The notes beneath the pieces are model-generated. The model saw only the letters and a program-made list of their open reading frames with translations. It was not told the DNA's origin and did not search any database. A DNA stretch of 64,000 nt, taken from the NCBI GenBank assembly GCA_046290675.1, contig JBKAHA010000003.1, forward strand, positions 744,001-808,000, written 5' to 3'. This document shows, piece after piece, positions 24,799 through 34,003 of this stretch. The first letter of the stretch is position 1; the number at the start of each line of letters is the position of its first letter. The stretch is from Aureliella sp046290675 (lineage in GTDB: Bacteria; Planctomycetota; Planctomycetia; Pirellulales; Pirellulaceae). A program made the position numbers and the translations under genes.

Positions 24799-26610
24799 CT
24801 ACACGACTTTGTAGTTGGACAATTCTTCGATTTCGCGTTTGACATCCGAGCCGTCTGGGGTCTCGTCGGAGTCACGGTCGAACCAGCTCTCTTCGAACTT
24901 CACAAAGCCAGCTTCGCCACGGGCCCCGCGGTCCATCGCAACGTTGGTAGACAACGCGATTACAGCGTCTGCCATGGCGACCTCTGGGTAGCAACGAGGT
25001 TTGTTCTCTGGATCCGGGTTGCGAATGCAGTATGCCCAGTGTTCGATTTCTTCCGTATAGCCGCGGCTTACATCGTCTTGGGTTGCAGCCTTGGAAACAC
25101 TGGCAGCCGCGTAATTGCCCGAAGCTTGCGTATCGAGTTGGTAAGCACCCTTGTCTTCCTTTACGCTCACTTTCGCTGAGGTGTTGGAATCCTTGTAGAG
25201 CATGATTTCCTTTTCTCGTTCGAGAATCAGAGTGCCCTTCGTACCCATGACGACTTCGCCGTAGCCGCCGTAGCCGTTGCCATTGATGGTCGAGTAGCTG
25301 ACGACGACCTTCTTGTTCGGATCCTGCTCGTAATCGGCGATGCCCTTTGCCTTTGGCGGGTAGTCCTGAGCCTTGTTGTAGTATCCTACGTCAAATTTTG
25401 GATCGTACTCGGGGCCAGGGAACTCGAACATGCAGTACACATGATCTTCCGCGTCACGGTCCATTGGGAAGATGTGACGTCCGCCGACGGCGTGTACTGT
25501 TAACGGGTGAGCCTTCTTGCCGTCTTGACGCAACGCGGAGCAGAAAATCGTCGCGGCGTCCAGTTGGTGGCTGCCGAGTTCGGCCATTAGGCCGCCACCA
25601 GTACGCTCCCAGAGTCGCCATCGGCAGAGCTCTTCCATGGCGGAACGCATTTTCCCATCGCCAAGACGCATGTCTTCATAGCCATGCTCAGATGCGATGA
25701 CTTCCTTGTCGGAATCCCACCACTCCCATTGCTTGACCTTTTTGCGGAGGTTCAGAATGTCCTTCGGATCACGTGCTTTTTCGAGCTGATTCTTAAAGCT
25801 CGCAAGCTGGTCTGCGATTTTGTCGACGCCGTTTTCGCCACCGGGCAGAGGCATTTGCCAGCTGTCACGTCCGGGCAAGTTACCGCGGTGCCACTGGGCG
25901 CGAATGTGGTGCAATTGTCCTAGAAGACCAAAACGCAGCAGGTGTACTGCATTGTCGTAGAGAACGCTGTAATGGCGTTGGTGACCGGTGGCCAAGTGGA
26001 TGGGGTTACCACCTTGGTCCGTATATTCTCGGGCGGCTCTTGCCATCGCTTTGCACTGAGCCACATTGTGGGCCATCAGCTTTTCGGTGAGCACGTGCTT
26101 GCCCTTCTTCATCGCCTGAATTGCGATTGGGGCGTGCAGGAACAGAGGCAAGGCAATGATCACCGCTTCAATGTCCGGATCATCTAGCATCGCTTGGATG
26201 CCACCGTTGTCCTGGTTGTAGATTTTGACATTTCGTACAGCTTCTGATTCGTTTGCATAGCCGTATTGCTTGATCAGACCTGGGCGTGCTGCCAGTGCGG
26301 CCGGACTTGCCCAGTCGCCGTGAAATGCGCGGTAGACGCTACTTGGACGAATGTCGGCGATCGCTTTCACCTGTACATATTCCGGGGAACAACCGCCAAT
26401 TAGCACGTTGCCTTCGTCACCGGTTCCGATGACACCAACTCGTACTGGATCGTTGACTTTGCCGTAGCCGAAGTACATGGAGCCCAAACCGGCCCCAGAG
26501 ACAGCACCCGCGGCGGCGACACCCTTGATGAAGTCACGGCGTGTGACGCCAACTGCTTCGTGAAAATTATCCTTACCGGTTTGCTTATCTTCTGGACTAA
26601 GAGCAAGCAT
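24799..26610 (-). CDS. Tat-exported Gfo/Idh/MocA family oxidoreductase
   Basis: 603 residues. A twin-arginine signal (VTRRDFIKGVAAAGAVSGAG, Arg24-Arg25) predicts folded export with bound NAD(P). The Rossmann domain starts at VRVGVIGTGDEGNVLIGG, and the family EKP motif appears as LTEKLMAHN. The C-terminal half is the family's alpha/beta substrate domain, with ELGSHQLDAATIF and a long tail. Exported members are abundant in planctomycetes and are thought to act on sugars or sugar derivatives, including glycosidase-type NAD-dependent hydrolysis. The DoxX gene lies 98 bases upstream on the same strand and may be cotranscribed. Confidence 0.9.
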   Translation of the reverse strand: MLALSPEDKQTGKDNFHEAVGVTRRDFIKGVAAAGAVSGAGLGSMYFGYGKVNDPVRVGVIGTGDEGNVLIGGCSPEYVQVKAIADIRPSSVYRAFHGDWASPAALAARPGLIKQYGYANESEAVRNVKIYNQDNGGIQAMLDDPDIEAVIIALPLFLHAPIAIQAMKKGKHVLTEKLMAHNVAQCKAMARAAREYTDQGGNPIHLATGHQRHYSVLYDNAVHLLRFGLLGQLHHIRAQWHRGNLPGRDSWQMPLPGGENGVDKIADQLASFKNQLEKARDPKDILNLRKKVKQWEWWDSDKEVIASEHGYEDMRLGDGKMRSAMEELCRWRLWERTGGGLMAELGSHQLDAATIFCSALRQDGKKAHPLTVHAVGGRHIFPMDRDAEDHVYCMFEFPGPEYDPKFDVGYYNKAQDYPPKAKGIADYEQDPNKKVVVSYSTINGNGYGGYGEVVMGTKGTLILEREKEIMLYKDSNTSAKVSVKEDKGAYQLDTQASGNYAAASVSKAATQDDVSRGYTEEIEHWAYCIRNPDPENKPRCYPEVAMADAVIALSTNVAMDRGARGEAGFVKFEESWFDRDSDETPDGSDVKREIEELSNYKVV

Positions 26611-26708
26611 TTTGTTTCCTCAAAGTAGCTTCGGCTAACTTAAACTTGTTGAACCAGCTGTTGGGCTGATGTTGTGGGTGATTCAATTCTGCGTGGGCAC
26701 CAAAGCCG

Positions 26709-27644
26709 TTAGGCCGTGGCCGCTTCCGTCTTTTCCTTGTTCTGCCACCACGACCATGGCAAGAAGTCGAGGCCTGCGTAGCGGCCAGCATCGCACGTTG
26801 CTAGTGTGATGCAGGCGATTGCCTCTACCGCCTGAAAATAGGTTGGGTCCGTGCCGGGAAACCCAGGCATCTGCGAAAGAACAACGCTGATCAAAAACAA
26901 GGCTGCCGCCCAGGCTGCAAGCGGAGTCAAAAGGCCAATCATGAGCAGGATGCCAACGGCCATATCGAAGATCGGTATGACTTTGTCAGCGACACCTGAG
27001 TTGACCAGTCCCTGGCCAGGACGCTTGATCGTAAAGTAACCTGCTCGTGACTGCTGTGCATCGGTCGCAATGTCGTTTAGACGCTGCTCATATTGCTGCC
27101 AGATTGCATCGACCGCTAAGACGGCTTCCTGGACGTCACCCTTTCGGTCATTTTCGATCTTTTCCTTTTGACCTCGAAGGCTTGATACTTCCGTCCAAGT
27201 GGACGAGTCATCCATCGATTCGAGGCGTTCTGTGCTTTCCCAATACTTGAAGATCTCTTCCTGGTTTTCGGCGTAAACATCGTTCAGCTTGCCGACCCAA
27301 CGTTTCTCGTCGCCGCTGACACCAAAATAGATCGGACGGAGCTCTTCTAATTCCTTCTTCTGCTCATCAGTGAAACCAAAATGCGTGACGACTTGATTGG
27401 TGGCACGTTCCAGGAGCCCATTCATTTTCGGCTGGTCGAGACGCAATCGGCCTTCATGGTCCCAAATCAGATTTTGGAACTTATCCGCTAAAGGTCCTTT
27501 TGCTGCCTGCAGAAAACCGCTCGAGCTAAACCCGTTGCCCCGAACCTTGGTGGCACCTTCCATGTAGAAATGCCAACCAATTGTGACGCGTAGCGCCACT
27601 AGAGCGAGAATGCCAAAAGTACTAATCCGTGCGTAGTTTTGCAT
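26709..27644 (-). CDS. DoxX-family membrane protein with periplasmic insertion
   Basis: 311 residues. The DoxX pattern is visible: TM1 (ISTFGILALVALRVTIGWHFYMEG) followed by the ATKVRG segment, then after a hydrophilic insertion of about 150 residues the paired helices IPIFDMAVGILLMIGLLTPLAAWAAALFLISVV and a C-terminal YFQAVEAIACITLATCDAGRYAGLDF. DoxX proteins are linked to respiratory or sulfur redox reactions; the large insertion is known from planctomycete relatives but unexplained. The start at 27644 (MQNYARIS) is chosen for TM1 topology; no ribosome-binding site is obvious, and the frame stays open to 27845. Confidence 0.82.
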   Translation of the reverse strand: MQNYARISTFGILALVALRVTIGWHFYMEGATKVRGNGFSSSGFLQAAKGPLADKFQNLIWDHEGRLRLDQPKMNGLLERATNQVVTHFGFTDEQKKELEELRPIYFGVSGDEKRWVGKLNDVYAENQEEIFKYWESTERLESMDDSSTWTEVSSLRGQKEKIENDRKGDVQEAVLAVDAIWQQYEQRLNDIATDAQQSRAGYFTIKRPGQGLVNSGVADKVIPIFDMAVGILLMIGLLTPLAAWAAALFLISVVLSQMPGFPGTDPTYFQAVEAIACITLATCDAGRYAGLDFLPWSWWQNKEKTEAATA

Positions 27645-28494
27645 TGGGTGTCGAATTCTAAAGCTGGGGGAAACTTCGGCAGACTCGGTTCCGCGGGCTC
27701 TCCAACTCAACGGCCTGTGGTAATTGATAAGCCGTCGATGCCTAGATTGTTTGGCGGGAAGGAGTCGTGGGGGTAGGCAGTATCCAGACTGTTTGTCAGG
27801 TTTCCCAGAGGCCAAGGCCCCCAGTAGAACCGCAACGAGAGCCACCTATTCACTTGCAGAGCTAATAGGGTGGAAACTCTACCTAACACTCAATTATTGA
27901 CAAGATTTTCCCGCAAGCCAAGAGATTACTGCCCCATATCGGGAAAGACCGAGTGTTGCCAATCGCGGCATGCGTCCCAAATTGCTTCGGCAGAATGCGG
28001 CGTTCGATAAGTGTAAAAAAAGAAAAACCCATCCTGGTTTTCGACTCGGTAGCGACTAAACCGAGGAAACAGTGCTTCCAGCTGCCGCAGGACAATCTAA
28101 GCCAGCCTCGAAAACAACTGCGTCTCCGACACTTGGACTCTCCAAACGGCAATCGGCCTAGCTCTTCTCTGTTCGCGACCCCGTCAACGACCAGGATGGG
28201 TTGAGGCGTATAGCGAGAGCAGCACGTCCCATGCCAAACTTGGTTGATCCTGAAGTAGATTCAATGTGACCGCCCGGTATACCCCATCTGAAAATGCGTT
28301 AACCTCATGATCGCCTCTTGACCAGTATCGATGCAGTCAGGAGACAATGCGGATCCATGGGGCTCACAGATGTTCGACCGGTTCGCACGTGGTGGCGAGT
28401 TCCTGGCGGTCAGTTGCGGTAAAGCGCGATTGTTGCTGCCAAACCAACAAGTACACCGCTCCTATCCGAGGGCGTTTTGGGGAATTGATTCAGA
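27645..28494. other. Long intergenic gap, no gene recognised
   Basis: About 850 bases between the divergent DoxX and EVE-domain genes. Short open frames exist on both strands but none shows a ribosome-binding site, a family motif or length above about 90 codons. No tRNA cloverleaf, riboswitch or clear terminator was found by eye. Confidence 0.5.
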
Positions 28495-29109
28495 ATGGCG
28501 AAGAAAGCGAAGGCAAAAAAGGCGAGCAAATCGTCCTCCGTGGGGGGGCGAGTCAAAAAATCCGCGTTGAAGAAAGCGAAATCAACCAAGGCCCCAGCGA
28601 AGAAAAAAACGGCCGCGCGTCCCGAACGAAAGGCTGGTCAGAAACTTTATTGGCTTGTGAAAAGCGAGCCGCACGTTTTCAGCATTGATGACCTTGCAAA
28701 CGCGCCCGAAAAGACCACCTTTTGGGATGGAGTCCGTAACTACCAAGCTCGCAACACGATGCGCGACGACATGAAAGTCGGCGATCTCGTTCTTTATTAT
28801 CACAGCAATGCCGAGCCTCCGGGGATCGCAGGTGTTTGCAAAATCGTTCGTGAAGGCTATCCCGATCACACCGCATTCGACCCGAAGGACAAACACTTTG
28901 ACCCCAAGTCGAAGAAGAGTGAGCCGACTTGGTACATGGTGGACGTGCAGCTTATCGAAAAATTCGGTCGTGAGATCTCGTTGCCAGAACTGAAGGCGAT
29001 GGCCGAATTGGAGGGCATGGTCTTGCTGCAAAAGGGCTCGCGTTTGAGCGTTCAACCTGTTTCGAAGGAGCACTTCGAGACCATTCGCCGTGTCGGCAAG
29101 AAACGGTAG
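28495..29109 (+). CDS. EVE-domain protein with histone H1-like basic tail
   Basis: 204 residues. Residues 1-48 are almost only Lys, Ala, Ser and Arg (MAKKAKAKKASKSS..., KKSALKKAKSTKAPAKKK), like the tails of histone H1 or HU-type nucleoid proteins. The rest is an EVE domain: YWLVKSEPHVFSIDDL, TFWDGVRNYQARNTMRD, VGDLVLYYHSN, GIAGVCKIVREGYPD, and WYMVDVQLIEKF. EVE domains are PUA-like folds that recognise modified DNA or RNA bases. The tail would give nonspecific DNA binding. It is monocistronic. Confidence 0.9.
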   Translation: MAKKAKAKKASKSSSVGGRVKKSALKKAKSTKAPAKKKTAARPERKAGQKLYWLVKSEPHVFSIDDLANAPEKTTFWDGVRNYQARNTMRDDMKVGDLVLYYHSNAEPPGIAGVCKIVREGYPDHTAFDPKDKHFDPKSKKSEPTWYMVDVQLIEKFGREISLPELKAMAELEGMVLLQKGSRLSVQPVSKEHFETIRRVGKKR

Positions 29110-29286
29110 TCGACGCTGTAAACATCGCTAATCGATCCGGTCTGGATCAGCGAGTTTGCAATCTCGCTTTGGCGATACCGACGTGCGAATGGTGATTCTG
29201 TTATCCTGCCTGGGTTGTACGTAAGCGAACAAGCTCGAAGCCTGCTACTTTCAATTGTTGCGAAGGTGAAAACCAGCTCGAGGCAT

Positions 29287-29293
29287 GAGGAGG
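29287..29293 (+). promoter_or_regulatory. Ribosome-binding site deciding the permease start
   Basis: GAGGAGG ends five bases before GTG 29299. It argues for this start over the TTG at 29215. Confidence 0.65.
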
Positions 29294-29298
29294 CGGAA

Positions 29299-31122
29299 GT
29301 GTCTGAGTATCTGTTGGCGATGTTAGCATTGTTGCCGATCGGAGTCGTGGCTCTGTTTCTAGTTGGTCTACGATGGCCGGCCAGTAGAGCCATGCCAATC
29401 ACTTTCGTTACCTGCGCTTGTTTGGCTCTCTTCGTCTGGCAAATTCCCTTTGTACAAGTTAGCGCCGCAACGCTAAAAGGCATCGTGGTTGCCATCGAGT
29501 TGTTGTACATCGTGTTCGGCGCACTACTCTTGCTCAATGCACTGCGTGAGAGCGGTGCGCTCGATACGATTCGCCATTCCTTTCGAGGTGTTTCTAAGGA
29601 TCGTCGCGTCCAGGTCATTATTGTCGCTTGGTTATTCGGCACCTTCATCGAAGGGGCAGCTGGATTCGGCACACCCGCGGCTGTCGCCGTACCGCTACTC
29701 GTTGGTCTCGGATTCCCTGCATTGGCTGCAGTTACGTCGGGGATGGTGATTCAGAGTACGCCCGTGTCTTTCGGCGCGGTAGGGACCCCGATTCTGATCG
29801 GTGTGAAGTCGGGGTTGGCTGGAGGCGGTACGATCGAAGAGTTTGCTGTAGCGCAGGGCTATTCGGCCGATATCTTAAATCAAATCGGTTTCCGAATTGC
29901 AGTCTTGCATGCCAGTGTTGGTGTGCTGGTGCCGCTATTTTTGGTTTGTGTTTTGACGCGATTCTTTGGTCCCAACAAATCGTTGCGAGAGGGCCTAGTA
30001 ATTTGGCCTTTTGCGCTCTTTGCAGCCTTGGCGATGTTAGGCCCTTCGGTATGTGTCGCTGCATTTTTTGGTCCGGAGTTTCCATCGTTAATAGGCGGAC
30101 TCATTGGTTTGGCGATCGTAGTGCCAGCGGCGCGATGCGGTTTTTTGATGCCCCAAGGCGAGCCGTGGGATTTTGCTCCGCGCGAGCAGTGGGATTCTGA
30201 ATGGACTCCAAGTCTGGTGGAAGAAGTCGATTCGGTTAGTGCCGGGCCAACAACCGATGACGAAGGCAATCGACCCGCTGCGATAGGTCCCATCGTTGCA
30301 TGGCTTCCCTACTTGTCGGTCGCCATCTTGCTGGTTCTCACTCGGCAGACTGATATCTTGGGCTGGTCGCCCAAAACTTTTGTCACGGAGACACTCCGTT
30401 TCTCGACAGGTGAGCTTTTAGGGACTTCAATCAAAGAAGTTGTATCACCTTTGTATTTACCTGGGACGGTTTTTATCGTCGCTTCGATATTCGCTTTTGC
30501 ATTTCATCGAATGAGTTTCGCTTCGTATGGACGGGCTGCGAAGGTCTCGTTTATGACGGTACTCAAGGCATCGGTTGCGTTGATCTTTACGGTCCCGATG
30601 GTGCAGGTCTTCTTAAATAGTGATGGTGGAGCGGCAGGCTATGAGAAGATGCCCATCGTGTTGGCGAGCGGGGTGCGTCTATTGGTCGGCGAGGCTTGGC
30701 CGCTGGTGTCGACGTTTGTGGGGGGAATCGGTGCAGCTGTGGCTGGGAGCAATACGGTTAGCAACATGATGTTTTCGCTGTTCCAATTTAACGTCGGTCA
30801 ACAAATCGGCGTAGATCCTATATGGATTGTTGCACTTCAAGCCGTTGGCGGTGCCGCCGGGAATACCATCTGTGTCCACAACGTTGTGACCGCATCGGCT
30901 GTAGTAGGTCTAGCCGGCAAGGAAGGAACGATCATACGCAAGACGTTGCTGGTCTTTAGCTACTATGCGCTGCTCGCTGGTGCGATAGGGTACGGAGTGG
31001 TTTGGCAAGCCTCCAAAGGCTGGTTGAATCTTGGGAGCTGTATCGCCCTGCTGATGACAGTGGCTGTAGTGCTTCTATTGAGTTGGGCCACTTATTCGCG
31101 TCGAGCCACCCCAGATGCTTGA
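29299..31122 (+). CDS. lctP: L-lactate permease family transporter
   Basis: About 607 residues and more than twelve hydrophobic helices. LctP signatures are LRESGALDTIRHSF, the GTFIEGAAGFGTPAAVAVPLL core, QSTPVSFGAVGTPI, and near the end GAAVAGSNTVSNMMF and VGGAAGNTICVHNVV. The family imports lactate and glycolate with protons. A hydrophilic cytoplasmic segment of about 60 residues (about 295-355) interrupts the helices. The GTG start is supported by a strong ribosome-binding site. It stands alone, without lactate dehydrogenase genes nearby; the next gene is 195 bases downstream. Confidence 0.92.
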   Translation: MSEYLLAMLALLPIGVVALFLVGLRWPASRAMPITFVTCACLALFVWQIPFVQVSAATLKGIVVAIELLYIVFGALLLLNALRESGALDTIRHSFRGVSKDRRVQVIIVAWLFGTFIEGAAGFGTPAAVAVPLLVGLGFPALAAVTSGMVIQSTPVSFGAVGTPILIGVKSGLAGGGTIEEFAVAQGYSADILNQIGFRIAVLHASVGVLVPLFLVCVLTRFFGPNKSLREGLVIWPFALFAALAMLGPSVCVAAFFGPEFPSLIGGLIGLAIVVPAARCGFLMPQGEPWDFAPREQWDSEWTPSLVEEVDSVSAGPTTDDEGNRPAAIGPIVAWLPYLSVAILLVLTRQTDILGWSPKTFVTETLRFSTGELLGTSIKEVVSPLYLPGTVFIVASIFAFAFHRMSFASYGRAAKVSFMTVLKASVALIFTVPMVQVFLNSDGGAAGYEKMPIVLASGVRLLVGEAWPLVSTFVGGIGAAVAGSNTVSNMMFSLFQFNVGQQIGVDPIWIVALQAVGGAAGNTICVHNVVTASAVVGLAGKEGTIIRKTLLVFSYYALLAGAIGYGVVWQASKGWLNLGSCIALLMTVAVVLLLSWATYSRRATPDA

Positions 31123-31317
31123 TGAGCAAGTTCGAGTCTGGGTTGAGTTCGTCGGTGACATGCCAAGTTCATCGTTCGCCGCGATCTCGGCTTGAGCTCT
31201 TTTGGGACGCACGTCACCATGGCGTCGCTCTGCAGCTATCTGCAAATCTAAATGGCTGCAGTTCACACGAATTGAATCAAATCAACGCTAGGGTTAGAGG
31301 CATAAAAAGGACACTAA

Positions 31318-32244
31318 ATGAGCAATCCAGTGATCGAGCCGGGAAAAACGAAGGTGGGTTGGATTGGAACCGGAGTTATGGGGGCCAGCATGTGCGAGCA
31401 CCTAATGAACGCGGGATTCTCAATGACGGTGTTCACGCGCACACGGTCGAAAGCGGAAGGGCTCGTTGCGAAGGGAGCGACTTGGGCGGACACACCCCGG
31501 GCAGTCGCTGAAGCATCGGACGTTGTGTTCGGAATCGTTGGTTTTCCCAAAGACGTGCGCGAGGTTTATTTGTGTCCCGAAAATGGTGTTCTTGTGGGAA
31601 GCAAGAAAGGGAACGTCATTGTCGATATGACGACTAGTGAACCTTCGTTGGCGGGCGAGATGAGCGAGTTGGCTAGCAAGCAAGGCGTTCATATGTTGGA
31701 CGCACCGGTTTCGGGGGGGGATAAAGGCGCTCGTGAAGGCATCCTGTCGATCATGATTGGCGGGGACGCGGGGATTGTGAAGTCTCTCGGGCCTTGTTGG
31801 GAGGCGATGGGCAAAACGATTGTTCACCAGGGGCCCGCAGGCGCCGGCCAGCATACCAAAATGGTCAATCAGACCTTGATCTCAACCATGATGATCGGCG
31901 TCTGCGAGGCGTTGGTTTACGGGTACAAAGCGGGATTAGATTTGGAGACGGTGCTTCAATCCGTTGGTTCGGGAGCGGCCGGTAGTTGGTCTCTCACTAA
32001 CTTGGCCCCCAGGATTATCGAAAACAATTTCGATCCTGGCTTCTACGTCGAGCACTTCGTTAAGGATATGGGGATCGCGCTGGCAGAGAGTCGGCGCATG
32101 GGGCTGTCGATGCCCGGGCTCGCTCTAGCCGAGCAACTGTACAAGTCGGTTGAAGCAAAGGGTTGGGCCAAGAATGGTACCCACGCTCTGACGCTTGCCG
32201 TTGCCGAAATGTGCGGCTTCGATTGGGAAAAGAGAAGCAGCTAG
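31318..32244 (+). CDS. 3-hydroxyisobutyrate dehydrogenase-family reductase (GarR/MmsB-like)
   Basis: A 308-residue NAD(P)-dependent beta-hydroxyacid dehydrogenase. Rossmann motif VGWIGTGVMGASM near the start; substrate-binding DAPVSGGDKGAREG; catalytic Lys181 in GQHTKMVNQ; and the C-terminal helical half with FVKDMGIALAE. The family interconverts hydroxy acids and semialdehydes, for example 3-hydroxyisobutyrate or tartronate semialdehyde (glycerate pathway). Tartronate semialdehyde reduction would fit uronate or glycolate use, but the choice is inference. The stop codon lies inside a terminator-like hairpin. Confidence 0.9.
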   Translation: MSNPVIEPGKTKVGWIGTGVMGASMCEHLMNAGFSMTVFTRTRSKAEGLVAKGATWADTPRAVAEASDVVFGIVGFPKDVREVYLCPENGVLVGSKKGNVIVDMTTSEPSLAGEMSELASKQGVHMLDAPVSGGDKGAREGILSIMIGGDAGIVKSLGPCWEAMGKTIVHQGPAGAGQHTKMVNQTLISTMMIGVCEALVYGYKAGLDLETVLQSVGSGAAGSWSLTNLAPRIIENNFDPGFYVEHFVKDMGIALAESRRMGLSMPGLALAEQLYKSVEAKGWAKNGTHALTLAVAEMCGFDWEKRSS

Positions 32245-32262
32245 CCGAATGGCTAGCTGCTT
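32235..32262. terminator. 12-bp perfect hairpin between converging genes
   Basis: A perfect 12-bp stem (32235-32246 with 32251-32262) with loop GAAT contains the stop codon of the reductase gene and lies before the converging sulfatase gene. No T-tract follows, but its strength and position suggest a two-way transcription stop. Confidence 0.65.
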
Positions 32263-32321
32263 GAAGTGAGCCGAAAGGATTAGGCTCCTGACTTTACCTG
32301 CTGAGCGAAATAGACAACGCT

Positions 32322-33938
32322 CTATCGCTTGTGAAGATCGTAGGTCGCATCTCGAAACGGTTGCTGCCACTCGGCTGGTTTGACTGCCATGTCGGAATCG
32401 TCTTCGTAGACATCGATCAGCCTGGCTAGCTCTTTTTTCATTGCTGCAATCTGATCCGCATAAGCCGGATTCGAGTACTGGTTTTGTAGCTCATCCGGAT
32501 CTTCTTGCAGGTCGTAAAATTCCCACTCGTCAAACTGGTACAAGTGCATGAGCTTATACCGCTCGCCACGTACGCCGTTGTGACGCGGAACCATGTGGAC
32601 GCTGGGATATTCGTAGTAGTGGTAGTAAAGAGTCTTTCGCCAATCCTCAGGCGTTTGGCCTTTCAAGAGGGGGACGAGTGATCGGCCCTGCATGTCGGAA
32701 GGGATTTCTGTCTGAGCCATTTCGAGAAATGTTTCGGCGTAGTCTAAGTTTTGGATCATGTCCTTGTTCACGGAACCTGCTTCGGTAACACCTGGCCATT
32801 TGGCAATGAACGGCATCTTCAGCGATTCTTCGTACATCCAGCGCTTGTCGTACCATCCGTGGTCGCCGAGATAGAAACCTTGGTCGGACGAGTAAATGAC
32901 GACTGTATTGTCAGCCAAACCGGCTTCTTCTAGATAAGCCATCAATTGGCCGACGCTATCGTCGACGGTTTTGACGCATCGCAAGTAGTTTTTCATGTAA
33001 CGCTGGTATTTCCAGCGGACGAGGTCAGCCCCTTTGAGATTCGCCTTGCGGAAAGCTTCGTTCTTCGGGCCGTACGCAGCGTGCCAAGCTGCCAATTGCG
33101 TTTCATTCATCTTCTGCATGTTGCGGAATGCAGATTTGTCCGTGCCCTTTTCCTTTTGTGGATCGAACCCTTCGGGAGGATCCATAAAAAGATCGAACAC
33201 AATGTGCATGTGACGATCGATTTCCATTTCTTGATTGCGGGCAGCGAACGTGTTGTCGCCGTAGGAGTCGAAGAGCGTCTCTGGTTCCGGTATTTCCACG
33301 TCATCGTACAAATTTAAGTACCGTGGTGGCGGCATCCAACAGCGGTGCGGTGCCTTGTGTTGGCACATTAGCATGAAGGGCTTCTCCTGGTCGCGTCCCT
33401 CTTTTAACCAATCCAGTGCCAAGTCAGTCACGATATCGGTGCAATATCCTTCGCGCTGTTTCATCCCGTCGGGAGATTTGAGCCGCGGATTGTAGTAGTC
33501 ACCTTGTCCGGGCAGGACCTCCCAGGCATCGAAACCTTGCGGATCGCTTCCCAAGTGCCACTTGCCGAACATAGCGGTTTCATAGCCGGACTTCTGCAAG
33601 ATTTTGGGAAAGGTTTGTTGGTTCGGGTTAAACCGGTTCCCGTTATTCATGAACCCATTTTTATGGCTGTGCTTTCCGGTCTGAATCACAGCACGACTAG
33701 GTCCGCAAATGCTATTCGTGCAGAAACTGTTCTGAAATAGCATGCCCTGCCGAGCTAGCTTGTCGATGTTGGGAGTTGGGTTCAGTGATTTGTAAAGGCC
33801 TTCGTAAGCTCCGATAGCGTGCGGAGCATGGTCATCGCTAAAGATAAAGACAATGTTGGGGCGGTCTGCGGCGTGGCAGCGTAGTCCCATGACGGTGGCC
33901 AGACAGGCCACTGCAGTCAATTTGAGAATGGTGCGCAT
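32322..33938 (-). CDS. Exported sulfatase (type I, formylglycine-dependent)
   Basis: 538 residues with a signal peptide (MRTILKLTAVACLATVMG, cleaved near CHAADRPN). FSDDHAPH (Asp35-Asp36) supplies metal ligands, and the formylglycine motif is CGPSR with Cys78. TAMFGKWHLGSD and YSSDQGFYLGDHGWYDKRWMYEESLKMPF are also typical. It should hydrolyse sulfate esters on sugars after Cys is converted to formylglycine. The DDH and DHGWYDKRWMYEE pattern is the one of exo-acting sugar sulfatases related to iduronate/GlcNAc sulfatases; the exact substrate is unknown. An arylsulfatase gene lies just upstream on the same strand. Confidence 0.92.
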   Translation of the reverse strand: MRTILKLTAVACLATVMGLRCHAADRPNIVFIFSDDHAPHAIGAYEGLYKSLNPTPNIDKLARQGMLFQNSFCTNSICGPSRAVIQTGKHSHKNGFMNNGNRFNPNQQTFPKILQKSGYETAMFGKWHLGSDPQGFDAWEVLPGQGDYYNPRLKSPDGMKQREGYCTDIVTDLALDWLKEGRDQEKPFMLMCQHKAPHRCWMPPPRYLNLYDDVEIPEPETLFDSYGDNTFAARNQEMEIDRHMHIVFDLFMDPPEGFDPQKEKGTDKSAFRNMQKMNETQLAAWHAAYGPKNEAFRKANLKGADLVRWKYQRYMKNYLRCVKTVDDSVGQLMAYLEEAGLADNTVVIYSSDQGFYLGDHGWYDKRWMYEESLKMPFIAKWPGVTEAGSVNKDMIQNLDYAETFLEMAQTEIPSDMQGRSLVPLLKGQTPEDWRKTLYYHYYEYPSVHMVPRHNGVRGERYKLMHLYQFDEWEFYDLQEDPDELQNQYSNPAYADQIAAMKKELARLIDVYEDDSDMAVKPAEWQQPFRDATYDLHKR

Positions 33939-34003
33939 CGTTGTGGATATGGGGTTAGAGAAAACTTGTTTGGGGGACACAGTTTCAAATGTTCGATGAA
34001 GGG

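Noticed and set aside
27645..28494. Hidden RNA gene in the long gap
   Set aside because: No tRNA-like cloverleaf, conserved box or strong terminator could be found by eye; a covariance search would be needed.
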